DNA of 47,368 bases from Ruminococcaceae bacterium UBA1734 (GTDB lineage: Bacteria; Bacillota; Clostridia; Oscillospirales; Acutalibacteraceae): contig DCIE01000060.1 of NCBI GenBank assembly GCA_002315765.1, positions 300-47,667 on the forward strand. Direction: 5' to 3'. The notes under the pieces were generated by a model. It was not told where the DNA came from. It did not search any database and was given only the letters and a program-made list of their open reading frames with translations. Below, in pieces: positions 9,113-16,659 of this stretch (the stretch's first letter is position 1; each line of letters begins with the position of its first letter). The position numbers and the translations under genes were made by a program.

Positions 9113-10591
9113 ATGACAAATGAAAATATTTATCGGGATATTGCCGTTAGAACCGGCGGTGATATTTACATCGGAGTTGTAGGACCTGTCAGAACCGGAA
9201 AGTCCACATTTATTAAGCAATTCATGGAGTCTATGGTACTCCCGAATATTACAGAAGACTATCAAAAAGAACGCGCAAATGATGAGTTGCCTCAATCCTC
9301 TTCCGGCAGGACAATTATGACAACCGAGCCGAAGTTCATTCCCGAAAAAGGAATAACAATAAGTCTCGAAAACAATGCGAATATGAATGTGCGGCTTGTG
9401 GATTGTGTTGGATACATTGTTCCAAGCGCACTTGGATATATTGAGGACGACCAACCGAGAATGGTTAAAACCCCTTGGTTTGAGGAGCCGGTTCCCTTTA
9501 ATATGGCGGCGGAAATAGGCACACAAAAGGTTATAAACGAACATTCCACAATTGGACTTGTTATTACCACCGATGGCTCAATAAGCGATATTCCGAGAGA
9601 GGAATATCAAGAGGCGGAAGCAAGAATAATTGAGGATATAAAAAAGACAAATAAGCCTTTTGTTGTCTTGATGAACTGTGTTGAGCCCAATTCCGAAACC
9701 GTAAGACAATTATGTGCTTCACTATCCGAAAAATACTCGGTACCGGTAGTTGCGGTAAATTGCCTTGACATAAGCGCCGATGACATAAAAAAGATTTTAT
9801 CGGAAGTATTATTCGAATTCCCCGTCAAAGAAATTTTCGTAAATTTCCCGAAATGGATAAATGCCTTACCCCTTGACCATTGGCTTAGAAACGAAATCAC
9901 CGATTACATAAAGAAATGGGCAGACCGCATAAAAAGAATAAGTGATATAAACCCTGCGAATAATGTGGCCGAGGACAGCCAAAACATAAATAAAACCGAG
10001 ATTGTATCCATAGACTTAGGTCAAGGCAGTGCGATAATAAAAATTGACATAAAGGATAAACTATTTTATAAGATTTTAGCCGAAAACACAGGACTCAATA
10101 TCAACGATGAATTAGAGTTAATGAACAGCATTACCGAACTTTCAGGCATAAAATCAAAGTATCAAAAAATTAAAAATGCTTTAGATGAGGTTGAGGCAAC
10201 AGGCTACGGAATTGTTATGCCGGATATAAGCGAACTATCCCTCCAAGAGCCGGAAATAGTAAAGCAAGGCGGAAGATACGGAGTAAGACTTCGTGCATCG
10301 GCACCGTCTATCCACCTGATGAGAGCCGATATTACCACCGAGGTAAGTCCCATTGTAGGCAGTGAAAAGCAATCCGAAGACCTTGTAATGTATCTGCTTA
10401 GTGAATTTGAGGAAAATCCGGAAAAAATATGGGATTCAAATATTTTCGGCAAATCCTTACATGAATTAGTAAACGAGGGACTTCACACCAAACTCGCCAG
10501 AATGCCTGACGATGCAAGAATGAGGATTAAAGAAACAATCGAAAAAGTGGTTAATGACGGTTGCAGCGGACTAATTTGTATTATATTGTAG
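9113..10591 (+). CDS. spoIVA: Stage IV sporulation protein A, spore-coat ATPase
   Basis: SpoIVA is the ATPase that polymerises on the outer forespore membrane and forms the basement layer of the spore coat. The protein has 492 residues, the usual length. It shows the family N-terminus (NIYRDIAVRTGGDIYIGVVG), Walker A GPVRTGKST at about 24-32, a long NTPase domain and the conserved hydrophobic C-terminal tail (SGLICIIL) that anchors it to the membrane. GAGGGAG lies 4-10 nt before the ATG, inside a strong hairpin. This gene marks the organism as a spore former. The upstream metabolic genes are probably not functionally linked. Confidence 0.97.
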   Translation: MTNENIYRDIAVRTGGDIYIGVVGPVRTGKSTFIKQFMESMVLPNITEDYQKERANDELPQSSSGRTIMTTEPKFIPEKGITISLENNANMNVRLVDCVGYIVPSALGYIEDDQPRMVKTPWFEEPVPFNMAAEIGTQKVINEHSTIGLVITTDGSISDIPREEYQEAEARIIEDIKKTNKPFVVLMNCVEPNSETVRQLCASLSEKYSVPVVAVNCLDISADDIKKILSEVLFEFPVKEIFVNFPKWINALPLDHWLRNEITDYIKKWADRIKRISDINPANNVAEDSQNINKTEIVSIDLGQGSAIIKIDIKDKLFYKILAENTGLNINDELELMNSITELSGIKSKYQKIKNALDEVEATGYGIVMPDISELSLQEPEIVKQGGRYGVRLRASAPSIHLMRADITTEVSPIVGSEKQSEDLVMYLLSEFEENPEKIWDSNIFGKSLHELVNEGLHTKLARMPDDARMRIKETIEKVVNDGCSGLICIIL

Positions 10592-10603
10592 ATTTTTTAC
10601 AAA

Positions 10604-10672
10604 ATGTTAGGATGTAACTGTAATTATCAGTCAAATTAAAAAACGATATCAATAATGACCTTTGAGATTTTT
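10604..10672 (+). repeat. 69-bp perfect direct repeat, left copy
   Basis: This 69-bp segment, starting ATGTTAGGATGTAACTG, recurs without mismatch at 11786-11854. It begins 13 nt after the spoIVA stop. The two copies bracket a 1.1-kb islet with the hepT-mntA pair. Confidence 0.93.
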
Positions 10673-10688
10673 TATCCCTGAGGTCATT
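10654..10688 (+). terminator. Terminator-like hairpin downstream of spoIVA
   Basis: AATGACCT and AGGTCATT form an 8-bp stem with a long loop, followed by a weak T-rich stretch. The left arm lies in the direct repeat and the right arm in unique DNA. It is the probable end of the spoIVA transcript. Confidence 0.5.
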
Positions 10689-10728
10689 TATTTGTCTAAA
10701 CTCCCATAATCAAGCTTATTCTACCCAC

Positions 10729-10886
10729 ATAAAACAACCGTTTTGTCGGTATAAAATCGGAAGAACCGTTGATACAGTTTTTCGCACTTGGGCGATATAG
10801 GGACTTGCACCTTAACAACTGCGGTAGAAGCTGCAAGTAAACTAAGTCTTAAAACGCGGACATTCTATAGAAAATTCAAAAAGTAA
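10729..10886 (+). other. Non-coding stretch with possible degraded mobile-element coding scars
   Basis: No intact gene lies between spoIVA and hepT. Two short reading frames look like protein remnants. One (10729-10800) reads KQPFCRYKIGRTV and then breaks; its K-x-G-R-T core recalls small transposon-encoded proteins of gut Firmicutes. The other (10788-10886) reads TTAVEAASKLSLKTRTF and ends in Lys-Lys-stop. Both readings are recalled resemblance, not a search result. Confidence 0.3.
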
Positions 10887-10895
10887 ATAAAAATA

Positions 10896-10957
10896 TGCCA
10901 ATAGGGTTGCTGTAATTAACGGCGTATGCCAAAAATCCAAAAGCAACTCTATTGGCA
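10896..10957. repeat. Large inverted repeat (16-bp arms)
   Basis: The arms 10896-10911 and 10942-10957 (TGCCAATAGGGTTGCT / AGCAACTCTATTGGCA) pair with one G-U and a 30-nt loop. The flanks are A-rich on the left and GTTTTTAC on the right, so the symmetry extends partly beyond the core. It could be a terminator serving either strand or a MITE-like end. Confidence 0.7.
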
Positions 10958-11000
10958 GGTGTTTTTACTTTGATATTAGGGTGTAGGTCAGTGTCCACTA

Positions 11001-11339
11001 TTATTTTAGAATTTCATTACAAAAATCAAGCAAATTCGGAATGTCGCAGGTTGCGGTTTTCCAAATAATCATTCTATTCATCGAACCGTAATTATGCGCA
11101 AAGAAATTTCGCATACCTTTTATTGCCGACCAGTTAATAGTATTGGTTTCTGCACGAAAACCATCAGACAATTTTCCAACATGCTCACCAATTTGAAGAA
11201 TACTAAAAGAAATTGATTTTTGAAAATCCAAATCCTTATCAAATATTTCGAAGGTATCTCCGTATCTTTGAATTGTAGCGATAATTTCAGAGCAATACTC
11301 CTTAATATGTTCGATTCTTTGAATATCAGGCGACTGCAT
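11001..11339 (-). CDS. hepT: HepT-like HEPN-domain toxin (DUF86 family)
   Basis: This 112-residue all-helical protein carries the HEPN RNase signature R77-x4-H82-x-Y84 in the sequence RNFFAHNYG. HepT toxins cleave RNA and are inactivated when their nucleotidyltransferase partner adds AMP to the tyrosine of this motif, which is present here. The gene overlaps the antitoxin gene by 14 nt and lies downstream of it, the usual MntA-HepT order. The pair lies in an islet bounded by perfect 69-bp repeats, which suggests acquisition or duplication. Confidence 0.87.
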   Translation of the reverse strand: MQSPDIQRIEHIKEYCSEIIATIQRYGDTFEIFDKDLDFQKSISFSILQIGEHVGKLSDGFRAETNTINWSAIKGMRNFFAHNYGSMNRMIIWKTATCDIPNLLDFCNEILK

Positions 11340-11661
11340 ATAAACTAACCCTCTCTCTGAGAATATTGTTTCGAAAATTCATTTCGCTTTGTCTAATCGG
11401 AGTTTGCTCCAATGATGATAATGTTATTAAATCAATAGGTTTGCTAAAAGCCGAAGATATTTCTTCGTATACCTCGCCGAGTTTAAACAAAGAGTCAATA
11501 TCCGTTCCTGTGGTATCTATCATTATGTCAATATCACTATTCCCATTAGCTTCGCCACGGGCATACGAACCAAACAGAAAAACAGATTTAAACAAATATT
11601 TTTCAGCAATCGGCTTTATTATTGATTTAATTTCATCAAGAGAATAAACGCTTTCTTGCAT
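11326..11661 (-). CDS. mntA: MntA-like minimal nucleotidyltransferase antitoxin
   Basis: This 111-residue protein has the minimal nucleotidyltransferase signature GSYARGEANGNSDIDIMID, with G31-S32 and the metal-binding Asp43 and Asp45. MntA enzymes AMPylate and silence the adjacent HepT toxin. The start at 11661 is chosen over an in-frame ATG 18 nt upstream because TTGGAG lies 8 nt before it, inside the longer frame. A promoter with a 17-bp spacer lies just upstream. The 14-nt overlap with hepT indicates translational coupling. Confidence 0.87.
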   Translation of the reverse strand: MQESVYSLDEIKSIIKPIAEKYLFKSVFLFGSYARGEANGNSDIDIMIDTTGTDIDSLFKLGEVYEEISSAFSKPIDLITLSSLEQTPIRQSEMNFRNNILRERVSLYAVA

Positions 11662-11692
11662 AAAATCGACTCCAATCATTTATTGTAATTAT

Positions 11693-11721
11693 AGTATAAC
11701 ACAAGAATACTTATTATTCAA
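11693..11721 (-). promoter_or_regulatory. SigA-type promoter of mntA-hepT
   Basis: On the minus strand: TTGAAT, a 17-bp spacer and TATACT, about 32 bp upstream of the mntA start. It lies inside the repeat-bounded islet, so the pair carries its own promoter. Confidence 0.65.
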
Positions 11722-11785
11722 GTACAGCAAGAACGGTTTTTTTAATATACGACGGTGAGAGAAATAACACAGGGTATTTTAGTAT

Positions 11786-11854
11786 ATGTTAGGATGTAAC
11801 TGTAATTATCAGTCAAATTAAAAAACGATATCAATAATGACCTTTGAGATTTTT
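11786..11854 (+). repeat. 69-bp perfect direct repeat, right copy
   Basis: This is identical to 10604-10672 at an offset of exactly 1182 bp. Beyond it the sequences diverge. The unique DNA that follows holds a terminator and then the promoter of the precursor operon. Confidence 0.93.
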
Positions 11855-11870
11855 CTTGAAGGTCTTTTTT
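11839..11870 (+). terminator. Rho-independent terminator in the right repeat copy
   Basis: GACCTTTGAG pairs with CTTGAAGGTC, including two G-U pairs, around a 6-nt loop, and TTTTTT follows. It isolates the operon at 12019 from upstream transcription. Confidence 0.75.
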
Positions 11871-11927
11871 ACTATTAACCACAATTGTCTGATTTAGGAA
11901 AATTTTGAAAAAAATGTAAAAATTTTC

Positions 11928-11956
11928 TTGACAAACAAACTATCTAATGATATACT
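11928..11956 (+). promoter_or_regulatory. Strong SigA-type promoter of the precursor operon
   Basis: TTGACA, a 17-bp spacer and TATACT match the vegetative consensus closely. The predicted leader before the ATG at 12019 is about 55 nt. No clear operator was seen. Confidence 0.8.
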
Positions 11957-12018
11957 TATCAAGTAATCATTGGGTTATATTGTGCTTTTAAAAAATATGC
12001 AAGGAATGGGATTTAGCA

Positions 12019-12414
12019 ATGAAAAATTTTGAAATGAAAGTGGTTCGTTTCAGCAATAGTGATGTTATCTCTACAAGCGGAGATGATATTTTTATTACTT
12101 TGAAGCAATTCAACAATAGTCTTGCCGGAGATGGTCAGATTTTTTGCGGAGATGAATTGATTTACACCAACTCAACTGTAAATTCAACCACAGCTATAGG
12201 TAACATTAGAACGGCAACCGGTCTTTCATCCACCGACTTCAAAGCAAGCACCGACTTCTTTTATGCTACCGCAAGTTCGTTTAAACTCGGAGCTCAGCTT
12301 AACTCTGAAAATAGCAGCGGTTCTGATAACGCCGACCCGATTAACGGTGTCTACAAATGGTCTTACAATGAAGACTACGGTTTCCACTTCCAGTGGGTAT
12401 CTGCTGTTTCATAA
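12019..12414 (+). CDS. Putative modified/exported peptide precursor, Ser/Thr/Asn-rich
   Basis: The 131-residue product has no signal peptide and no transmembrane segment. Its N-terminus (MKNFEMKVVRFSNSDVISTSG) resembles the short conserved leader seen on many small gut-Firmicute proteins that sit beside PqqD-type genes, of the pattern F-x-VV-x-F-x-DVI-x-TSG. The rest is rich in Ser, Thr and Asn with a single Cys, and ends in an aromatic stretch (KWSYNEDYGFHFQW). AAGGA precedes the start at 13 nt. A strong hairpin follows, then four genes for a nucleotidyltransferase, ABC exporter, acyltransferase and PqqD protein. The precursor role is inferred from leader and context. A small structural or surface protein is the alternative. 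Confidence 0.6.
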   Translation: MKNFEMKVVRFSNSDVISTSGDDIFITLKQFNNSLAGDGQIFCGDELIYTNSTVNSTTAIGNIRTATGLSSTDFKASTDFFYATASSFKLGAQLNSENSSGSDNADPINGVYKWSYNEDYGFHFQWVSAVS

Positions 12415-12440
12415 TTTAAGACGGTTATTGATATGTTTTA

Positions 12441-12462
12441 CGCCACCCTTTCGGGGTGGCGT
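12441..12462 (+). terminator. Partial terminator between precursor and processing genes
   Basis: CGCCACCC and GGGTGGCG form a GC-rich 8-bp stem with a 5-nt loop, followed by TTTC. It lies 27 bp after the precursor stop, with no new promoter evident before 12525. It probably raises precursor RNA over that of the downstream genes. Confidence 0.75.
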
Positions 12463-12524
12463 TTCTAATAGTTATTATTTTTTACCATTATTTTCTACCT
12501 TAAATTATAAATGAGGGTTAATCA

Positions 12525-13724
12525 ATGCTTTCATCTAAAGAAAAAATATTTTTAAATATGTTATCTGATTTTTTAGAAGGAAACAAAACAGTTTTGCCCG
12601 AAAATTCAGATATTAATTCCCTATCCGATTTAGCAAGGGCACAGGAATGTGATGCAATTCTATTTTACCAAACAAGATTAAGCTCATCAAATTCTTCCTT
12701 TGCTGCTGTATCTTATTATGCTTTAAATCGAAAGTTTCTCTTAAAGCAATTACATACTGCTTTTTGCGAAAAGAATATCCCCTATATTATTTTCAAAGGT
12801 ACTGAAATCGCTAAGTATTATCCAAAGCCCGAGCTTCGCGCTATGGGCGACATTGATATTCTCGTAAAACAGGAAGACAAAGAGAAAGCCGCCGAAATTA
12901 TTACCGAACTTGGTTTTATTCGCGAGAATACACATTCTCAAAATTCGAATAATCACGAATGGATATTTTTCAGTAATCAATTTGAAATAGAACTTCATCA
13001 TAGGCTTTTATATAACGACGACTTTAATTTAGATATACATACTGCTTTTACCGATATGGCATGGGAAAATTCTACAACTGATGATGGAATTTACCACACC
13101 CTTAAAACCGAATTTCATTTCGTTTTTTTACTTTTACATATAAGAAAGCATATTTTATGGTCAGGTATCGGAATTCGCCAATTTTTAGATATTGCCGTAA
13201 TGATTAAAAATTCGGATATTGATTGGGTTAATACCGAAATATTATTAAATAATCTCGAACTTTTGCCCTTTGCCAAAACCTGTTTTGCTTTAGTAGATAA
13301 ATTTTTCGGTATTTCTTCTCCCCTGACGCCTACACATATTTCGGATGAATTCTATAATACTGCCATAAAAAGTATTTTGGAAGGTAATGTAGTATCTTTC
13401 TCGAATGACTCCGGAGATGAAAAACTTGACAATCAATATATAAATCGGTTTAACAAAGAAAATCCAAACAGTCTCAAAAAACTATTTTTTGCTTTAAAAT
13501 TGTTTTTCCCGAGTTATATAATTCTTTGCGATAAATATCCCCATTTAAAAAAACTCGGTATAATCGGTTATATAATCATACCGCTTATGTGGATACACCG
13601 TGCCGTAGGCTCTATATTTAAAAAAACAGCAATAAAAGGTATCGGTTATTCCGTAAAGCCTTTTTCAATAAGCGGAAAGATAAAAGAAAGAAACGACCTA
13701 TTAAAACAATGGGGTATTATGTAA
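12525..13724 (+). CDS. Nucleotidyltransferase-fold protein (PF14907-like)
   Basis: The 399-residue protein has the PF14907-type core: KGTEIAKYYPKPELRAMGDIDILVKQ, with the metal-binding pair Asp109-x-Asp111, then EIELHHRLL. It ends in a Lys-rich, partly hydrophobic tail with a likely membrane-interacting helix (GIIGYIIIPLMWIHRAVGSIF). Members of this family occur in lasso-peptide and other peptide gene clusters, where they are thought to transfer a nucleotide or phosphate; most are uncharacterised. GAGGG lies 7 nt before the ATG. As second gene of the operon it is a candidate modifier of the precursor at 12019. Confidence 0.78.
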   Translation: MLSSKEKIFLNMLSDFLEGNKTVLPENSDINSLSDLARAQECDAILFYQTRLSSSNSSFAAVSYYALNRKFLLKQLHTAFCEKNIPYIIFKGTEIAKYYPKPELRAMGDIDILVKQEDKEKAAEIITELGFIRENTHSQNSNNHEWIFFSNQFEIELHHRLLYNDDFNLDIHTAFTDMAWENSTTDDGIYHTLKTEFHFVFLLLHIRKHILWSGIGIRQFLDIAVMIKNSDIDWVNTEILLNNLELLPFAKTCFALVDKFFGISSPLTPTHISDEFYNTAIKSILEGNVVSFSNDSGDEKLDNQYINRFNKENPNSLKKLFFALKLFFPSYIILCDKYPHLKKLGIIGYIIIPLMWIHRAVGSIFKKTAIKGIGYSVKPFSISGKIKERNDLLKQWGIM

Positions 13725-13744
13725 CTGATTTTCAATGTAATAAG

Positions 13745-13792
13745 TTTGAAAGTTAAATCTTTCGAGCTTTCAAAATATAACACACCGTTTTT
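13745..13792 (+). other. Intercistronic hairpins before the ABC gene
   Basis: The 114-nt gap holds TTTGAAAG/CTTTCAAA (13745-13774), an 8-bp stem, then a small CACCG/CGGTG hairpin. Neither has a good T-run. They may stabilise or process the mRNA, and no promoter is obvious. Confidence 0.4.
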
Positions 13793-13838
13793 CTCGGTGG
13801 TTTGCGCCTTTAACTATCTGAAAGGTATGGTCATATAA

Positions 13839-15596
13839 ATGAATTATACTGGATTTAACAAAATTCTTAAAAGCGACGCTTTACAAGAATATCTCAACAA
13901 AATAGCCGACGGAACATTTAAAGATTTTGTTGACGATTGGAAATGGATTTTTTCATACACCAAAAGATACAAATGGATTGTTGTACTTTACACTGTTCTC
14001 GGACTGCTCTCCTCTACACTTGGTGTAGCCTCGGCTTATGTTTCAAGTATGATGATTAATATTATCACCGGAAAGCAAATAAGTAAATTGCCCATTTTAA
14101 TTGCCATAACTTTGGGCTCTACATTTTTTTCCCTTGTTTTCGGTTCGGTAATGAGCCGTGTTTCCGCAAAAATTACTATTTTTGTTAACAACGATATTCA
14201 GGGTGAAATTTTTGACCGTATTGTGGATGTGAAATGGTCGGAACTTAATAAGTATAAACACGGTGATTTGCTAAATAGATTTAACGGCGATGTGGGTACT
14301 GTCAGCGGTAATGCAATAGCATGGATTCCAAATGTTTTAATAAATATCTATACATTCATTGTTACATTTATCGTTCTTTACCGTATGGACCATATTATGG
14401 CTTGGATTGGACTGTTTTCTGCTCCTTTTTTATTATTAATGTCTCACTATGTTTTGCGTAAACAAAGGGAGTATAGAAAAAAGGTTTTAGAGCTTAACAG
14501 TAATATGATGAGCTTTGAAATGGAAAGTTTCTATAATATGGACACTGTTAAGGCTTTCGGAGTATGGAAAACCCTGTCAAACAGGCTTAGAGAATGGCAA
14601 AAGAAATTTAAAAAATTCAATCTTGAATACAATATGTTTCAAATCAAAACCAACATTTTTCTTTCAATTTTAGGAACAATTGTTACTTTAGGTTCTTTTG
14701 GCTACTGCTTGTTCTTACTTTGGACCGGAAGAATACTTTACGGTGATATGACCTTCTTTTTAGGTCAAAGAGCAACTCTTACTTCCCGCTTCAACTCCTT
14801 AGTCGGCACTATTCCTTCTATGCTTAACTCAGCAATATCTACACACCGTATCAGAGAAATCGTAGATTTGCCGAAGGAAGAACATAATTTAGAGGATTAC
14901 AAAAAACTAAGGGAAACAGCTGAAAACGGATTATCAATTATACTAAAGGATGTTACATTTGCTTATACTGACGGTGAAAAAGTTTATCACGATGCGGTAT
15001 TTTCGGTTAATCCCGGGGAAATTGTAGCTGTTTTGGGCGAATCAGGCGGAGGAAAAACTACACTTTTCCGTTTGTTACTTGGCCTTGTTAAACCCAACGA
15101 GGGACATATATTATTAAATGATTGCAACGGAAATTCTTTTGATATGAGTGCCGATTTCAGAAAGTTCATTTCTTATGTTCCGCAAGGCAACACTATGATG
15201 ATGGGCACTATTGCCGAAAATATGAGAATGGTTAAAGAAAATGCAACCGATGAAGAAATAATTAATTCTCTAAAACTTGCCTGTGCTTGGGAATTTGTTG
15301 AGCCTGTGGGAATTAACGCATTTTTAGGCGAAAGAGGTCGGGGTATCTCAGAAGGACAGGCACAGCGTCTTAGTATTGCCCGTGCAATACTTCGTGATGC
15401 GCCTATATTGTTTTTGGATGAAGCGACAAGTGCTCTTGACGAAGAAACAGAGGCAAGAGTTATTGAAAATGTAATAAAAGTTTCGCCTAATAAAACCATT
15501 ATCGTATCAACACATCGCCCATCGGTACTTAAAAAATGTATGAGGGTTTATAAAATTGCCAACAAAAAAATTGAATGCGAGGATGTTTTGGTATGA
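13839..15596 (+). CDS. ABC transporter, fused permease and ATPase (peptide-export type)
   Basis: This 585-residue half-transporter has a transmembrane domain of about six helices (residues 45-340) and an ATPase domain (365-585). It carries Walker A GESGGGKTT at about 400-408, the Q-loop VPQG, the signature ISEGQAQRL, Walker B ILFLDEAT and the H-loop STHRPS. It resembles bacteriocin or lipid exporters, but it has no N-terminal C39 peptidase, so any leader removal must be done elsewhere. Its stop overlaps the next gene (ATGA). It is the likely exporter for the product of the gene at 12019. Confidence 0.88.
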   Translation: MNYTGFNKILKSDALQEYLNKIADGTFKDFVDDWKWIFSYTKRYKWIVVLYTVLGLLSSTLGVASAYVSSMMINIITGKQISKLPILIAITLGSTFFSLVFGSVMSRVSAKITIFVNNDIQGEIFDRIVDVKWSELNKYKHGDLLNRFNGDVGTVSGNAIAWIPNVLINIYTFIVTFIVLYRMDHIMAWIGLFSAPFLLLMSHYVLRKQREYRKKVLELNSNMMSFEMESFYNMDTVKAFGVWKTLSNRLREWQKKFKKFNLEYNMFQIKTNIFLSILGTIVTLGSFGYCLFLLWTGRILYGDMTFFLGQRATLTSRFNSLVGTIPSMLNSAISTHRIREIVDLPKEEHNLEDYKKLRETAENGLSIILKDVTFAYTDGEKVYHDAVFSVNPGEIVAVLGESGGGKTTLFRLLLGLVKPNEGHILLNDCNGNSFDMSADFRKFISYVPQGNTMMMGTIAENMRMVKENATDEEIINSLKLACAWEFVEPVGINAFLGERGRGISEGQAQRLSIARAILRDAPILFLDEATSALDEETEARVIENVIKVSPNKTIIVSTHRPSVLKKCMRVYKIANKKIECEDVLV

Positions 15597-16639
15597 GCAA
15601 CGAAATAACAGAAATAACGGAAAACAAACCGGTTTTAAGAAAAACATACTTACCTACCTTTAATTTTATTCGACTTATCTGTTTGATATTTATTATTTTA
15701 ACAACATTTCCGGTACCAATTCCCTATTTTGATTTAATTCAACCTCTTTTTTATTTTTCATCCGGTGTTCTATTCACATTATACGGTTTTTCAGTTCTTC
15801 GTGACGGAACAGACCTTAGAAAAAATATTAAACACTCCTTAAAGGTTTTTCTAATTCTTTTTGCCGTATATTTTGCCCTTACCTTGATTTTTTATTGGCT
15901 CTCTACGGGAAACCCGTTTTACTTTTATTCAAAAAGAAACATATTTAATTTTATTGTTCTTGACAACTGGTTTTGCGGTATCGGTTCATCTATTTGGTTT
16001 GTACAGGCAACGCTTTATTCCTTAATAGCTTTTTGGATTTTAAGAAAGTATAAAAAATACGACTGGATTCTTTGTATCGCCCTATTTGTTGTTGCAATTC
16101 TTGTAGGTGAATTTGCAAAATTTACAGGTTTCCCATACTTTGGATACAACTATATTCCCGGCAATTTCTTTACAAGAGCTATGCCTTATATGTTACTTGG
16201 CAGATTAATACACAATCATTTTGATAAAATTCCTAAATTCTTCGTCAAAAAGCCTTTTATTCTACTGATAATCGGCATTGTGTTATCTATCACCGAATAT
16301 GTTCTTTTGGCACTTTTCAGTCAATTGACTTATGTTTATCATATGATTGGATTTATCCCGATTTCGGCTTCTCTATGCATTTACGGTGCATCGAACACCC
16401 CGGGTGAAATTGTCAAGTTCTATGATAAATTTGCTACACCACTGTACAAATATGTTTACTTCACCTTTAATCCTATCGGCTATATTTTGGCATCTATATT
16501 CAGCATATTTTGTGCAACCCAAACGCAGTTTAACAAGTACCAATCGGCTTTAGGTGTGTTTGTTATTCTTCTTTCTTTCGGCAGCTATTTAACATACTAC
16601 ATAGTTAAAAAAATTATCACAATGTATAATGAGGATTAA
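15593..16639 (+). CDS. Membrane acyltransferase (acyltransferase-3 family)
   Basis: The 348-residue polytopic protein has about ten hydrophobic segments and the overall layout of acyltransferase-3 enzymes (N-terminal YLPTFNFIRLICLIFI, then a central GSSIWFVQATLYSLIAF). The start at 15593 overlaps the ABC stop as ATGA, which is preferred over an upstream ATG inside the ABC gene. The family moves acetyl or other acyl groups to sugars, peptidoglycan or lipids on the outer face of the membrane. Translational coupling to the exporter suggests that it acts on the exported product, an uncommon partner in peptide clusters. The usual family histidine near the N-terminus is not obvious, so activity is uncertain. 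Confidence 0.75.
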   Translation: MSNEITEITENKPVLRKTYLPTFNFIRLICLIFIILTTFPVPIPYFDLIQPLFYFSSGVLFTLYGFSVLRDGTDLRKNIKHSLKVFLILFAVYFALTLIFYWLSTGNPFYFYSKRNIFNFIVLDNWFCGIGSSIWFVQATLYSLIAFWILRKYKKYDWILCIALFVVAILVGEFAKFTGFPYFGYNYIPGNFFTRAMPYMLLGRLIHNHFDKIPKFFVKKPFILLIIGIVLSITEYVLLALFSQLTYVYHMIGFIPISASLCIYGASNTPGEIVKFYDKFATPLYKYVYFTFNPIGYILASIFSIFCATQTQFNKYQSALGVFVILLSFGSYLTYYIVKKIITMYNED

Positions 16640-16659
16640 TGCAATAAGGAGTATAACCT

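Noticed and set aside
8969..9544. A 191-codon frame on the minus strand over the fkbM end and spoIVA start
   Set aside because: It is antisense to two well supported genes, has no recognised motif and no convincing start context.
10788..10886. Intact TnpB or transposase gene
   Set aside because: Only about 30 codons look protein-like and the upstream frame is broken by stops.
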